From JBBIQV01 sp964555285 (GTDB lineage: Bacteria > Nitrospirota > Nitrospiria > Nitrospirales > Nitrospiraceae), in the NCBI GenBank assembly GCA_964555285.1, contig CAZKRM010000013.1, positions 1-64,000 on the forward strand: a stretch of 64,000 bases of DNA, given 5' to 3'. Within the stretch, counting starts at the first letter, position 1, and every line of letters begins with the position of its first letter. A program made the position numbers and the translations under genes. The notes beneath the pieces were generated by a model. It was not told the origin of the DNA and ran no database searches. It saw nothing but the letters and a program-made list of their open reading frames with translations. Positions 33,013-42,591 of this stretch are shown piece after piece.

Positions 33013-34053
33013 ATGATGCGTACCAGAAGTATTCTGCTGCTGGTCTGCCTTTTTGCTGCGGCGTTGTCGACCGGTACCGGTTGCAACCGCAGCGATGCGA
33101 TCGTCGTGATCCAGCTCCATCCGAAGAATCCCGACATCATCTACGTCGCGACGAACGACTACATTTATAAGACGCGCGATGCCGGCCGGACCTGGACGAA
33201 TCTGTCAAAGGGCATGAGCCACTCGCGCGTGATTTCGATGGCCATCGATCCGGTGTATCCCTCAACTGTGTATGCAGGGACGAAGGGCGATGCGGTCTAT
33301 AAGAGCTACGACGGCGGGCAACGGTGGGTGTCGCAGCGGGCAGGGCTCGACGATGTCACGATCTCGTCGGTCGTGAATCAGTTCGTGTTTGTCCCGGATG
33401 AGAACAACCACATCTTTGCCGCGACCACAATGGGTGTCTTTGAAACGACCAACGGCGCCGAGGCTTGGACCAAGCGGATGGATGGGATGAAAGAGGTGCT
33501 GATGGTGGTGACGCTCTGTCTTGATCCGACACGCACCTCCATCATGTATGCAGGGACGAGCGGTGGGGTCTATAAGTCCGTCGATCGCGCCGGCCGCTGG
33601 GAGAAGGTCAATATCGGGTTGGTGCTTCCGGAGATAGTGAAAAGTTCTCGGGCCTTGGGCGTGACGGCCATTCAGGTGGATGCCTACGAGCCCGATACGG
33701 TCTATGCCGCCACGCTGAGCGGGCTCTACAAGTCGACCGATGCAGCAAGATCGTGGGCGCGGATCGCGCAATCCCTTCAAGACCAGATGATGATCGCGAT
33801 GGTGCTGGACCGGACGCGGCGCGGCGTGATCTATCTTGCCGGTCGGGATGGGATTCATCGCAGTGAGGACGGCGGATCGACGTGGAAGACGCTGAACGCC
33901 GGCTTGGCGACGCTCAACGTCCGGTCGTTGGTCCAGAGTCCACTTGATCCGAAGCTCTTCTACGCAGGCACGAACGGGAGCGGGATATATCGCAGCCAGG
34001 ATGGGGGAGACACGTGGGTGGCCTTGCCGTGGATAAAGTCAGTTGAGCCGTGA
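33013..34053 (+). CDS. BNR/VPS10-like beta-propeller lipoprotein
   Basis: 346 residues. The signal peptide MMRTRSILLLVCLFAAALSTGTGC gives a lipid-anchored Cys24. The rest is made of repeated blades with Asp-box cores: YIYKTRDAGRTWTNLSKG, AVYKSYDGGQRWVSQRAG, GVYKSVDRAGRWEKVNIG, GLYKSTDAARSWARIAQS, GIHRSEDGGSTWKTLNAG and GIYRSQDGGDTWVALPW. This six- to seven-bladed propeller is probably exposed in the periplasm or at the surface. Propellers of this kind help assemble complexes (as in YCF48), but no partner is evident here. Confidence 0.82.
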   Translation: MMRTRSILLLVCLFAAALSTGTGCNRSDAIVVIQLHPKNPDIIYVATNDYIYKTRDAGRTWTNLSKGMSHSRVISMAIDPVYPSTVYAGTKGDAVYKSYDGGQRWVSQRAGLDDVTISSVVNQFVFVPDENNHIFAATTMGVFETTNGAEAWTKRMDGMKEVLMVVTLCLDPTRTSIMYAGTSGGVYKSVDRAGRWEKVNIGLVLPEIVKSSRALGVTAIQVDAYEPDTVYAATLSGLYKSTDAARSWARIAQSLQDQMMIAMVLDRTRRGVIYLAGRDGIHRSEDGGSTWKTLNAGLATLNVRSLVQSPLDPKLFYAGTNGSGIYRSQDGGDTWVALPWIKSVEP

Positions 34054-34090
34054 TCAAGCGATGCATGAGAAGTGCAGCAAGGCACTGGTT

Positions 34091-35137
34091 TTACTGGGGA
34101 GCCGTGCCCCGATTCTGAAGGGATGAGCCGGTTGTTGAACCCCCGAGGGTGGAACCCAGCGTGGAATCCTGTAGACTGGATCCGACAGATGATGAGCCGA
34201 GGCTTGAGCCGACGGTCGAGTCGTTCAGGCTGGAACCGACGGAGGAAGGTTGAAGCGAAGAGCCAACGCGTGAAGACTCGCTATTGAAATTCGACTCTCC
34301 GATAGATGTACCGGCACGGCCTGTTGCACCGATGTCCGTACCTACTGATCCCGTTGCGCCGATCTCTGCACCAGTCTCCGTCGTCGTTCCGATATTGCCT
34401 CCCACTGTTCCGCCGCCGCCGATGCGTGTGCCGGCTGCCGGAGTTCTTCCAATCTCGGCCCCTGTGGCGGGCGTGGCACCGATGTTCACGCCGGTCTTCG
34501 CACTGGAGGGTGCCTTCGTTGCCTTGAAGTCCTTGGAGATCGATTCTTCTGCCTCTTGAACGGCCAAGCTTTCTCGCCCTGCCTCCTCGAAGCCGAGGGA
34601 TTGCCTCTTATTCATGGACGCTTGTATCTGCTCCTGCTCCATTTTCAATTTTCTCAGATTGGTTCGAGCTTGAACGATGGGTGTCAGGATCTGATTCGCG
34701 GTCGTTCCACGTTGATACCTCAGGTTCTGAGTAAATCCTGTGTCTTCTATGGCGTTGATCAGCCGTGTTGCCAGATCTTCAAGGTCTGTGAGTTGATCCG
34801 CAGCCGCCACATCGCTCGCGCAGCATTCCAGAAACTGGTTGTACTGAACGAAAAACCCGGAGATCTCGGCTTCAACTCCTTCGAGCTTGATCGGTTCGCG
34901 TGGTTTGGCGGGGCTTTCTTGGTCAGCAGCTTGGGTATCAAGTTGTTCCGGCTTCTGGTAGATCGGTGAACAGCCTGGGGCCGGCTTCGCAGAGTATTGT
35001 TGATTAGGCGGTTTGTCAGGGCACCAATAGACGGTGCTTGAGCTGTTGCCACCCGCGCGTGCTGGGGAAGACAGCACTCCCGTGGCTAGGATCGCGAGGA
35101 TCATGAGCTGAGCAGCTATCGAGTCCCAGAATTTCAT
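34091..35137 (-). CDS. Secreted repeat protein with glycine-rich tandem repeats
   Basis: 348 residues with a signal peptide (LMILAILATGVLSSPARA, cleavage after ARA) and ATG 35137 behind an aagga stretch. The N-terminal half is a soluble domain with a coiled part (RTNLRKLKMEQEQIQASMN). From about residue 220 it becomes a repeat region: units such as GATPATGAEIGRT and GATGSVGTDI, then units of about 8-10 residues (RVGSSLQPSS, TVGSSLGSSS, TLGSTLGGST). Regular spacing of Gly/Ser/Leu suggests a beta-solenoid or an adhesive stalk. No family name is offered. Confidence 0.75.
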   Translation of the reverse strand: MKFWDSIAAQLMILAILATGVLSSPARAGGNSSSTVYWCPDKPPNQQYSAKPAPGCSPIYQKPEQLDTQAADQESPAKPREPIKLEGVEAEISGFFVQYNQFLECCASDVAAADQLTDLEDLATRLINAIEDTGFTQNLRYQRGTTANQILTPIVQARTNLRKLKMEQEQIQASMNKRQSLGFEEAGRESLAVQEAEESISKDFKATKAPSSAKTGVNIGATPATGAEIGRTPAAGTRIGGGGTVGGNIGTTTETGAEIGATGSVGTDIGATGRAGTSIGESNFNSESSRVGSSLQPSSVGSSLNDSTVGSSLGSSSVGSSLQDSTLGSTLGGSTTGSSLQNRGTAPQ

Positions 35138-35370
35138 GGGATCATTGTCCTTGCCAATATGCCGAAATGTCAACGGAACGGCTGTTTTCAGCAGGATAGC
35201 CATTTGTGTTATCCCAGAGGCTGGCTTCATCCTACACGAGTCGCCCTGCCCTTAATGCGTTCTTCATGTCTGACGACCATGATCAGGATATAACCCAGCA
35301 TGCCAGAATGGCATGGTGATCCGCGCCTAACTGGGATCGATGAAAAATATCTAAGTCCATGAAATTTTTA

Positions 35371-35398
35371 TTGACAAGTTGTTGACGGCGAGTATACT
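35371..35398 (+). promoter_or_regulatory. Strong sigma70-like promoter of the dcw cluster
   Basis: TTGACA (35371-35376), a 16-base spacer and TATACT (35393-35398). The predicted start near 35405 is 8 bases before GTG 35413 and 35 bases before GTG 35440. The rest of the gap 35138-35370 shows no gene. It opens the long plus-strand run to ftsZ; mraZ, often first in such clusters, is absent here. Confidence 0.7.
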
Positions 35399-35439
35399 GC
35401 GCCACGAAGTGGGTGAAAGTGGGAGATGATGGAGCTAGG

Positions 35440-36345
35440 GTGGTTGGGAAAGACCTTGGACACACACCGGTCATGGCAACTGAGATCGTGTCGTGGTTAT
35501 CGTGCCGGCCGGGGGGGAGATACGTCGATTGCACCGTCGGGTACGGGGGGCTTGGTGTCGATATCCTGGCTCGCAGTGAACCGGGAGGAGTCTTCGTTGG
35601 AATTGACCAGGATGCAGAGGCGGTTCGTGCGGCTCGCGAGCGGCTCAGGGGCTTTCGATGCGAGGTTCACATCATCAGGGGAAATTTCCGCGAGCTACAG
35701 GAGCAGGTTCACGGTGCCGGCATCGCAAAGGTGGACGGAATTGTGTTCGATTTAGGACTGTCATCGCCTCAGGTCGATCAACCGGAGAGGGGTTTTAGCT
35801 TCTCATCGAGCGGTCCCCTAGACATGCGAATGGATCAAAGTGCGCAACTCTCTGCGGCGGACCTTGTCAATGGCCTTTCAGAACCTGAGTTGGCGGATGT
35901 GATCTATCAATATGGAGAAGAACGTTATTCCCGCCGGATTGCGCGTGCCGTTGTCCACGCGCGGCAGGCTTCCCCACTTTGCACCACTCGCGATCTCGTC
36001 TCGGTTATCGAACGGGCCGTCCCGCCTGTGTATCGTCGCGGGAGGATTCATTGTGCCACGCGCACTTTCCAGGCTTTGCGGATTGCCGTGAATCAGGAGT
36101 TGGAAGTCTTAGAACCGGCCATCCGACAGGCGGCGGAGTTGCTTAGACAAGGCGGACGCTTGTGCGTCCTTTCGTTTCATTCTCTGGAAGACAGAATCGT
36201 AAAGCATACGCTCCGGGCATTGTCCAAGGGGCCGGGGGCGACATTGTCCGTCTTGACGAAGAAGCCGCAGGTACCTTCGGAAGAGGAGTGCCGGCGAAAT
36301 CCGAGGGCGCGCAGCGCGAAGCTGCGGGTGGCTGAATGTCTATGA
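35440..36345 (+). CDS. rsmH: 16S rRNA (cytosine-1402-N4)-methyltransferase RsmH
   Basis: 301 residues. GHTPVMATEIVSWL and VDCTVGYGGLGVDIL form the AdoMet-binding start, IVFDLGLSSPQVDQPERGFSF is the RsmH signature, and RTFQALRIAVNQELEVLEPAI, FHSLEDRIVKHTLR and NPRARSAKLRVAE complete it. It methylates C1402 in the decoding centre of 16S rRNA. The start is chosen at GTG 35440, which has ggag 5 bases upstream; GTG 35413 is in frame and would be nearly leaderless. ftsL follows after 13 bases. Confidence 0.93.
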   Translation: MVGKDLGHTPVMATEIVSWLSCRPGGRYVDCTVGYGGLGVDILARSEPGGVFVGIDQDAEAVRAARERLRGFRCEVHIIRGNFRELQEQVHGAGIAKVDGIVFDLGLSSPQVDQPERGFSFSSSGPLDMRMDQSAQLSAADLVNGLSEPELADVIYQYGEERYSRRIARAVVHARQASPLCTTRDLVSVIERAVPPVYRRGRIHCATRTFQALRIAVNQELEVLEPAIRQAAELLRQGGRLCVLSFHSLEDRIVKHTLRALSKGPGATLSVLTKKPQVPSEEECRRNPRARSAKLRVAECL

Positions 36346-36358
36346 AGGAGATCGCACC

Positions 36359-36694
36359 ATGAGAGTAGCGGCCGTGCTGATCGGGCTCGCGTTAGTTCTC
36401 GTCTTCGTGTGGGAGCGCGTGGATGTGGTGCGTGTTGGATATCAGGTCGAGCGGCTAAAGGCGCAGAAGGTGATGCTCGAGCGCGAACGAGACGAGCTGC
36501 AAGTGAAATTGTCGGCGCTCACATCGCCTGAACGTATTGCGAAGGTGGCGACGGAAAAATTGGGTATGGTTCCACCCGAGCGGGGGCAAATTGTCCTGGT
36601 CCACGGGGAAGCTGAGGCACCGGCACGAATGGTTCCCGAGAATACTGAATTCAAGCTCGCTCAAAACATGACTTGGTTGAGGAGGCACGAGTGA
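36359..36694 (+). CDS. ftsL: Cell division protein FtsL
   Basis: 111 residues: a short N-terminus, one hydrophobic helix (VAAVLIGLALVLVFVW, residues 3-18) and a periplasmic coiled coil (YQVERLKAQKVMLERERDELQVKL), ending in the FtsL-type SPERIAKVATEKLGM. With FtsQ and FtsB it activates septal peptidoglycan synthesis. No separate ftsB is in the window. The stop overlaps the start of ftsI (TGATG). Confidence 0.85.
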   Translation: MRVAAVLIGLALVLVFVWERVDVVRVGYQVERLKAQKVMLERERDELQVKLSALTSPERIAKVATEKLGMVPPERGQIVLVHGEAEAPARMVPENTEFKLAQNMTWLRRHE

Positions 36695-38409
36695 TGCGTC
36701 TTCCTCATCGAGGGCGTCGCGTCGTCATGGGCTTCGTCCTCATGCTCGGTTTCAGTGTGGTGTTGGTGCGGCTGTTCAATCTTCACGTGCTTCAGGCTGC
36801 CGAGCTGACGGTGAAGGCGGATCGACAGCACCAGAAAACCGTTGCGCTGGAGGGGGCGAGGGGTACGGTCTACGATCGCCACGGGAAAGTACTCGCGATC
36901 AATATGGACGTGCCGTCGGTCTTCGGGGTCCCTCCGTCCTTGGAGAATCCCGCCCGCGCAGCGCGATATCTCTCGCCGGTGTTGCATGTCCGGGCCGACG
37001 AGATCGAAAAGAAATTGAAGCAAGACCGCAGTTTCGTCTGGTTGGCGCGCAAGGTCGATCCCGAACAGGGGCGTCGACTCGATCGCATCCCTCTGGACGG
37101 TATCGGTGTGGTGATGGAGGGCCGACGCTTTTATCCGAAGGGCCCGCTGCTGTCGCACGTATTGGGGTTCGCCGGGATCGATGGGCAAGGGCTGGAAGGC
37201 CTCGAGCGTCGCTACGAAGCCGATCTTCATGGAGAGAAGCAGGTCGTCGTGCTGCAGCGTGATGCCTTGGGCAGGACGGTGTTCCCTAAGGGCCTCAGAG
37301 AGAAGGCTCCGACACCCGGGCATAGTCTGACCCTGACCATCGACGAAGTCATTCAGTATGTCGCGGAACGGGAGTTAGAGGATGCGGTCAACCGCACCCA
37401 TGCGAAGGCTGGTACGATTATCGTCATGGATCCGCAGACGGGAGCCATCCTGGCGATGGCGGTGAGTCCCCGCTTCGATCCGAATGCCGTCAGTGCATTA
37501 ACCCCCGAGCGCTGGCGGAATCGTGCATTGACGGATGCCTACGAGCCCGGATCGACGATGAAAGTCATCGTCGCGGCGGCGGCTTTGGAAGAAAAAGTCA
37601 TGACTCCGGGAAGCATGGTCTATGGCGAGAATGGTCAGTGGCGGATTGCCAACACGATGATTCATGACCATGAGCGCGCCGGCTGGATGACGTTTGCGCA
37701 GGTCATTCAGAAGTCCAGCAATATCGGCGCGGCCAAAACCGGGATGGTGCTTGGAGAAGAGCGATTCTATCGATACCTGCAAGCGTTCGGGTTCGGACAA
37801 CGGACGGAGATCGATCTGCCGGGAGAGGTGGCTGGACTGCTCAAGGGGTCACGTGAATGGGGGCGCCGATCCGTCGCCTCGATCGCGATGGGGCAGGAAA
37901 TCGGTGTCACGCCGTTGCAGATGGTGACCGCCGTCGCGGCGATCGCCAACGGCGGCGCGCTGCTCCGGCCGTATGTGGTGGCTGAGATCCGCGATGCGAA
38001 GGGGCAGGTCATGACAACGGAGAGAAAATCGCAAGTGCGCCGCCGGGCGATCTCGCCGGACACGGCGCGGACGCTGACGGGGATCCTGGAAGGAGTCGTC
38101 GCGCACGGCACCGGGACGCGTGCGGCCATACACGGGTATCGCGTGGCTGGAAAGACCGGGACCGCGCAGAAGATCGACCCCAGAACGGGGACGTACTCGC
38201 CCACACAATTCGTCGGTTCATTCGTGGGGTTTGTGCCGGCACAGAATCCGCGACTGGCGATGATTGTGGTGATCGACGAACCTCAGGGAGAGGCCTGGGG
38301 CGGGACGATTGCAGCGCCGGTCTTCCGGAGAGTCGGAGAGCAGGTGTTGCCGTACCTCGGCATCTCGTCCGAGGAGCCGGTCAGCCTCGCCCTGGCAGCC
38401 AAACTGTGA
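36694..38409 (+). CDS. ftsI: Septal peptidoglycan transpeptidase FtsI (penicillin-binding protein 3)
   Basis: 571 residues. One N-terminal membrane helix (VVMGFVLMLGFSVVLVRLF), a dimerisation domain, and a transpeptidase with the active serine in EPGSTMKV, SSN in QKSSNIGAAK and KTG in AGKTGTAQK, in the right order and spacing. It crosslinks septal murein in complex with FtsW. The start is ATG 36694 (or GTG 36691) after gaggagg. No C-terminal PASTA domains are present. Confidence 0.95.
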   Translation: MRLPHRGRRVVMGFVLMLGFSVVLVRLFNLHVLQAAELTVKADRQHQKTVALEGARGTVYDRHGKVLAINMDVPSVFGVPPSLENPARAARYLSPVLHVRADEIEKKLKQDRSFVWLARKVDPEQGRRLDRIPLDGIGVVMEGRRFYPKGPLLSHVLGFAGIDGQGLEGLERRYEADLHGEKQVVVLQRDALGRTVFPKGLREKAPTPGHSLTLTIDEVIQYVAERELEDAVNRTHAKAGTIIVMDPQTGAILAMAVSPRFDPNAVSALTPERWRNRALTDAYEPGSTMKVIVAAAALEEKVMTPGSMVYGENGQWRIANTMIHDHERAGWMTFAQVIQKSSNIGAAKTGMVLGEERFYRYLQAFGFGQRTEIDLPGEVAGLLKGSREWGRRSVASIAMGQEIGVTPLQMVTAVAAIANGGALLRPYVVAEIRDAKGQVMTTERKSQVRRRAISPDTARTLTGILEGVVAHGTGTRAAIHGYRVAGKTGTAQKIDPRTGTYSPTQFVGSFVGFVPAQNPRLAMIVVIDEPQGEAWGGTIAAPVFRRVGEQVLPYLGISSEEPVSLALAAKL

Positions 38410-38436
38410 CGCCGCTCGGGATATCGTGGTCGAGGT

Positions 38437-39942
38437 ATGACGTTCGCTGAACTGATTGAAGCGCCGGATGCGCAACTCGCGGTCATCGAGCAACGGGGCG
38501 ACCTGCGCGTGACGATCACCGACGTGACGGATGATTCGCGTCAGGTCAAGCCTGGCTGTGTGTTCGTCGCGGTCAAAGGGGAGCGGGTCGATGGGCATGA
38601 CTACGTGCACACCGCACTCACGGCAGGGGCGAGCGCGGTGGTGACGCAGGCCTCGTTGTCGGCTGGGTCTGTTCCGATGGTCCGTGTCGCCGACTCTCGG
38701 CGGGCGCTCGGTGTGCTGGGGAGTCTCTTCCATCATAACCCGTCGTCACGTCTGCGCATGATCGGAGTGACCGGCACCAACGGAAAGACCACCACGACCT
38801 ATGTATGCAAGGCTTTGTTCGAAGCGGTGGGGCGGCGGGTGGGGCTGATTGGAACCGTGGCCTACCAGATCGGGGCGCGCACGATTCCAGCCTCTCACAC
38901 CACGCCTGGTGCGGTCGAGCTTCAGCATTTGCTGTCGCAGATGGTGGAGGGCGGTCTCGATACGGCGGTGATGGAAGTCTCGTCTCATGCGTTGGCACTC
39001 GACCGTACGAGTGGCTGCGAATTCGACGTGGCGGTGTTCACCAACCTCACACAGGACCATCTCGATTTCCACGCGGACATGGAAGACTACTTCCAGGTCA
39101 AATTGCGGTTGTTCACCGGCTTGACCGCGACCGGCAAGAAGAAGCCGAAGCGCGCCATCGTCAACCTCGATGACCCACGGGGGGCGAAGGTCGCGGCCGC
39201 CTGCTCCGTGCCGGTGTGGACCTATGCGCTACGCAGCCCGGCGGATCTCAAGGCGGAACACGTTCGACTGTCGCTGGCCGGGACAACCTTCACCGCCGTG
39301 ACCCCCGTGGGGGACTGTGCGATCGAAAGCCGTCTGGTCGGCGAACATAACGTCTCCAACCTCCTGGCCGCCATCGGCGTCGCGTTGCACGAAGGACTCT
39401 CTCTCGAACAGATCCGAGAGGGGATCGGGCAGGTGAGAAACGTTCCTGGCCGGTTCGAACGGGTGGAGGCCGGACAAGATTTCACCGTGGTTGTGGACTA
39501 TGCACACACCGAGGACGCGCTGGTTCGTCTCCTCACCGCAGCGCAGGCTCTCAAGACGGGGCGAATCATTACCGTGTTCGGCTGCGGGGGAGACAGGGAT
39601 CGAGGGAAGCGACCCACAATGGGGCAAGCGGCCGTGCAGTATAGCGATGTGGTGGTGTTGACCTCGGACAATCCGCGGACGGAGAACCCTCAGGCTATCC
39701 TTCGAGAGGTCGAAGTGGGAGTTCGCGCGGCGTTGGGGCAAAGGCCGACCGTGCAGTACCACATGATCGCCGACCGGCGCCAGGCCATCGAGGCGGCGGT
39801 GCGCGAGGCCAAGCCGGGTGACACGGTCCTCATTGCCGGCAAGGGGCATGAAGATTACCAGATCATCGGCACCACGAAGCACCACTTCGATGATCGAGAA
39901 GTCGCGCAGGCAGCGATTCAGCAGGTTACAGGTCGGAGGTAG
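38437..39942 (+). CDS. murE: UDP-N-acetylmuramoyl-tripeptide synthetase, meso-DAP adding (MurE)
   Basis: 501 residues, standard length. The P-loop is in GVTGTNGKTTTTY (about residues 110-122). The DNPRTENP motif near residue 407 is the signature of enzymes that add meso-diaminopimelate rather than lysine, so the cell wall is of the DAP type. ATP-dependent addition to UDP-MurNAc-L-Ala-D-Glu occurs in the cytoplasm. It is 27 bases after ftsI and 9 bases before murF. Confidence 0.96.
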   Translation: MTFAELIEAPDAQLAVIEQRGDLRVTITDVTDDSRQVKPGCVFVAVKGERVDGHDYVHTALTAGASAVVTQASLSAGSVPMVRVADSRRALGVLGSLFHHNPSSRLRMIGVTGTNGKTTTTYVCKALFEAVGRRVGLIGTVAYQIGARTIPASHTTPGAVELQHLLSQMVEGGLDTAVMEVSSHALALDRTSGCEFDVAVFTNLTQDHLDFHADMEDYFQVKLRLFTGLTATGKKKPKRAIVNLDDPRGAKVAAACSVPVWTYALRSPADLKAEHVRLSLAGTTFTAVTPVGDCAIESRLVGEHNVSNLLAAIGVALHEGLSLEQIREGIGQVRNVPGRFERVEAGQDFTVVVDYAHTEDALVRLLTAAQALKTGRIITVFGCGGDRDRGKRPTMGQAAVQYSDVVVLTSDNPRTENPQAILREVEVGVRAALGQRPTVQYHMIADRRQAIEAAVREAKPGDTVLIAGKGHEDYQIIGTTKHHFDDREVAQAAIQQVTGRR

Positions 39943-39951
39943 CGGCGAAGC

Positions 39952-41442
39952 GTGGGCGCGATGGTGGTGAGCACAGGGCACGAGATGGCGTTGTTCACGG
40001 TGGAAGAAATGTTGGAAGTGATCAGTGTTCGGGTGCTGGCCGGGCGTAGCCAGGCCTTGCTGAAGAAGCGCATCAAGCGGGTGTGTACGGATTCCCGGAC
40101 TGTCCGTCCAGGCGACCTCTTCGTCGCGCTGCAAGGGGATCGGTTTGACGGCCATGACTATGTCGTGACGGCGCTCCGTCGCGGGGCCGTGGGCGCGATC
40201 GTTCACGACCGGTTCCAGCTTCCGGCGATGAAGTCTGCGGGGCCGCGCGGCGCATCCAAAGATGCGGGGGCTTTTCTCCTCGGCGTCCGCGATACCTTGT
40301 TCGCCTACCAACAACTGGCGTCGCACCATCGGAGCCGCTTCGATATTCCGGTGGTCGCAGTCACGGGCAGTAACGGGAAGACGACGACGAAGGACATGGT
40401 GGCGCACGTGCTGGCTCGCCGCCGAACCGTGCTCAAAACCGAAGGAAATCTGAACAACCGGATCGGCGTGCCGCAGACGCTCTTCACTCTCACGCCTCGC
40501 CATGACGCGGCCGTCATCGAGATGGGGGTGGATAACCTGGGCCAGACGACGCGCCTGTGCGAGATGGTGCGGCCGACGATCGGCATCATTACGAACATTG
40601 GGCCGGATCATCTGGAGTTCTTCGGGAGCATGGAAGCGTCCGCGCAGGCCAAGGGCGAACTGCTCGATCTGCTGCCGGCGGACGGGGTTGCGGTTCTGAA
40701 CGCCGACGATCGCTACTTCGACTATCTTGCCGCGCGGGCACGCTGCCGGGTTGTGTCGTTCGGGCTGTCGTCGAATGCGGATGTCCGTGCCGCCGATCTG
40801 CACCCCAACGACCGGCAAGGAGCCACGTTCGGCTTGATTCTTCCTGGTAGGGCTCGGCCTACAGGGATACACCTCAAAGTGCATGGAAGTCACAACGTCA
40901 CTAACGCGCTGGCGGCGGCTGCGGTCGGCCACGTGCTGGGCATGAATGGGGCTGGGATTGCCGAAGGGTTGGCGCGATTCAGACCCGCGTCCATGCGCTC
41001 CCAGGTCACGACGTGGCGCGGGGTTTGCTTTATCAACGATTGCTACAACGCCAATCCGGCCTCGATGAAGGCCGCAATCCAATTGCTCAAGCAACTTGGC
41101 CCGTCGACCCGCACGATCGCGGTGTTGGGGGATATGCTGGAGCTTGGCCCCGGGGCGCAGGACATGCATCGTGAGGTTGGGGCCTATCTTGCGGAGCAAG
41201 GTATTACACACCTGATTGCCGCCGGAAGCCTGGGCCGACACATAGCAGAAGGTGCGCGACAGGCCGGCCTGAGCGCCCGTCAAATTATTGACGTGCCGGA
41301 CGCGGTGATGGCGGGCCAGGCGCTGAAGTCGCTCGTGAAAAAGGGCGATGTCATCCTCGTGAAGGGGTCCCGAGGCATGAAGATGGAACAGGTGGTGGAC
41401 GCCCTGACAGGAACGAAACGTGTCGCGAGTCAGGCGTCCTGA
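39952..41442 (+). CDS. murF: UDP-N-acetylmuramoyl-tripeptide-D-alanyl-D-alanine ligase (MurF)
   Basis: 496 residues. The N-terminal substrate domain contains TDSRTVRPGDLFVAL, the ATP site is VAVTGSNGKTTTKDM (about residues 135-149), then EMGVDNLG and a C-terminal domain with INDCYNANPASMKAAI. It joins D-Ala-D-Ala, made by the Ddl encoded downstream, to the tripeptide. GTG 39952 has ggaggt 12 bases upstream; ATG 39961 or 39985 could also be used. Confidence 0.95.
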   Translation: MGAMVVSTGHEMALFTVEEMLEVISVRVLAGRSQALLKKRIKRVCTDSRTVRPGDLFVALQGDRFDGHDYVVTALRRGAVGAIVHDRFQLPAMKSAGPRGASKDAGAFLLGVRDTLFAYQQLASHHRSRFDIPVVAVTGSNGKTTTKDMVAHVLARRRTVLKTEGNLNNRIGVPQTLFTLTPRHDAAVIEMGVDNLGQTTRLCEMVRPTIGIITNIGPDHLEFFGSMEASAQAKGELLDLLPADGVAVLNADDRYFDYLAARARCRVVSFGLSSNADVRAADLHPNDRQGATFGLILPGRARPTGIHLKVHGSHNVTNALAAAAVGHVLGMNGAGIAEGLARFRPASMRSQVTTWRGVCFINDCYNANPASMKAAIQLLKQLGPSTRTIAVLGDMLELGPGAQDMHREVGAYLAEQGITHLIAAGSLGRHIAEGARQAGLSARQIIDVPDAVMAGQALKSLVKKGDVILVKGSRGMKMEQVVDALTGTKRVASQAS

Positions 41443-41510
41443 CCGGAACATGACCGACAACCGGAGCGGCGTTGATCGCCGCTCCTCGTGACCAACAAAG
41501 CAGACTCGGA

Positions 41511-42587
41511 ATGCTCTATAACTGGCTGTACCCGCTCCACACAGAATTCTCGTTTCTCAACGTCTTCCGCTATCTCAGTTTCCGTATTATCTATGCGGCG
41601 GTGACGGCGTTTCTCATCGCGTTCGTCCTGGCGCCGTGGCTGATCCGAAAACTGCAAGAAATCAAACTCGGCCAACAGGTACGGGATGATGGCCCCAAGC
41701 GACATCTGGCTAAGAGCGGCACGCCGACGATGGGGGGCATTCTGATCCTGTTCGCCGTCGTCCTTGCGACATTGCTCTGGGCCGATCTCACCAACCGGTA
41801 TGTCTGGCTGGTGATCGTGGCAACGGTCGGCTTCGGCGCGATCGGCTTCGCCGATGACTACCTGAAGTTTGTCAAAGCGCAATCGAAAGGCCTGTTGGCG
41901 TCCCAGAAATTTGCCGCACAAATCGCCGTGGCACTCGCGATCAGCCTGTTCCTCTATCTGTTGCCGCACTACAGCACCAAACTCAGTGTGCCGTTCTTCA
42001 AGTATTTCACACCGGACCTCGGCTGGTTCTACGTGATTTTTGCCGTGCTGGTGATCGTCGGGAGCTCCAATGCGGTGAACCTCACCGATGGACTGGACGG
42101 CTTGGCCATCGGGCCGGTGATGATCGCCTCGCTGGCCTATACGATCGTGGCCTATGTGACGGGCAATCGGATCATGTCCGAGTACCTCTTGATCCCGTAT
42201 ATCGAAGGGTCGGGCGAGATCGCCGTCTTCACGGGGGCCGTGCTGGGATCGAGTCTCGGTTTCCTCTGGTTCAATACGTATCCCGCATCGGTGTTCATGG
42301 GGGATGTGGGCTCGCTTCCGCTCGGCGCGGCCTTGGGCACTGTGGCGGTCATCAGCAAGCACGAACTGTTGCTGCTGATGGTAGGGGGCGTCTTCGTGAT
42401 CGAAGCGGTCTCGGTGATTTTTCAGGTCGTCTCGTTCAAGTCGAGAGGGAAACGCATCTTCCTCATGGCGCCGATTCATCATCACTTCGAAATGAAGGGA
42501 TGGGAAGAACCGAAAGTAGTCGTGCGCCTCTGGATCATCGCGATTCTCCTGGCGCTGTTAAGTTTGAGCACCTTGAAGCTACGGTGA
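41511..42587 (+). CDS. mraY: Phospho-N-acetylmuramoyl-pentapeptide transferase (MraY)
   Basis: 358 residues with about ten hydrophobic segments. MLYNWLYPLHTEFSFLNVFR is the usual N-terminus. GPKRHLAKSGTPTMGG, IGFADDYLKF (catalytic DD), NAVNLTDGLDGLA and APIHHHFEMKGW are the conserved loops. It transfers phospho-MurNAc-pentapeptide to undecaprenyl phosphate, making lipid I. The frame opens at TTG 41472 but ATG 41511 gives the conserved start. Confidence 0.96.
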   Translation: MLYNWLYPLHTEFSFLNVFRYLSFRIIYAAVTAFLIAFVLAPWLIRKLQEIKLGQQVRDDGPKRHLAKSGTPTMGGILILFAVVLATLLWADLTNRYVWLVIVATVGFGAIGFADDYLKFVKAQSKGLLASQKFAAQIAVALAISLFLYLLPHYSTKLSVPFFKYFTPDLGWFYVIFAVLVIVGSSNAVNLTDGLDGLAIGPVMIASLAYTIVAYVTGNRIMSEYLLIPYIEGSGEIAVFTGAVLGSSLGFLWFNTYPASVFMGDVGSLPLGAALGTVAVISKHELLLLMVGGVFVIEAVSVIFQVVSFKSRGKRIFLMAPIHHHFEMKGWEEPKVVVRLWIIAILLALLSLSTLKLR

Positions 42588-42591
42588 TGGC

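Noticed and set aside
34071..34086. Terminator between the propeller lipoprotein and the repeat protein
   Set aside because: The stem is only 5 bp and the T-run is weak.
39229..41460. 743-codon open frame antisense to murE and murF
   Set aside because: The composition (His/Arg/Asp-rich) is that of a GC-rich antisense shadow, and both strands cannot be conserved enzymes; murE and murF have all their motifs.
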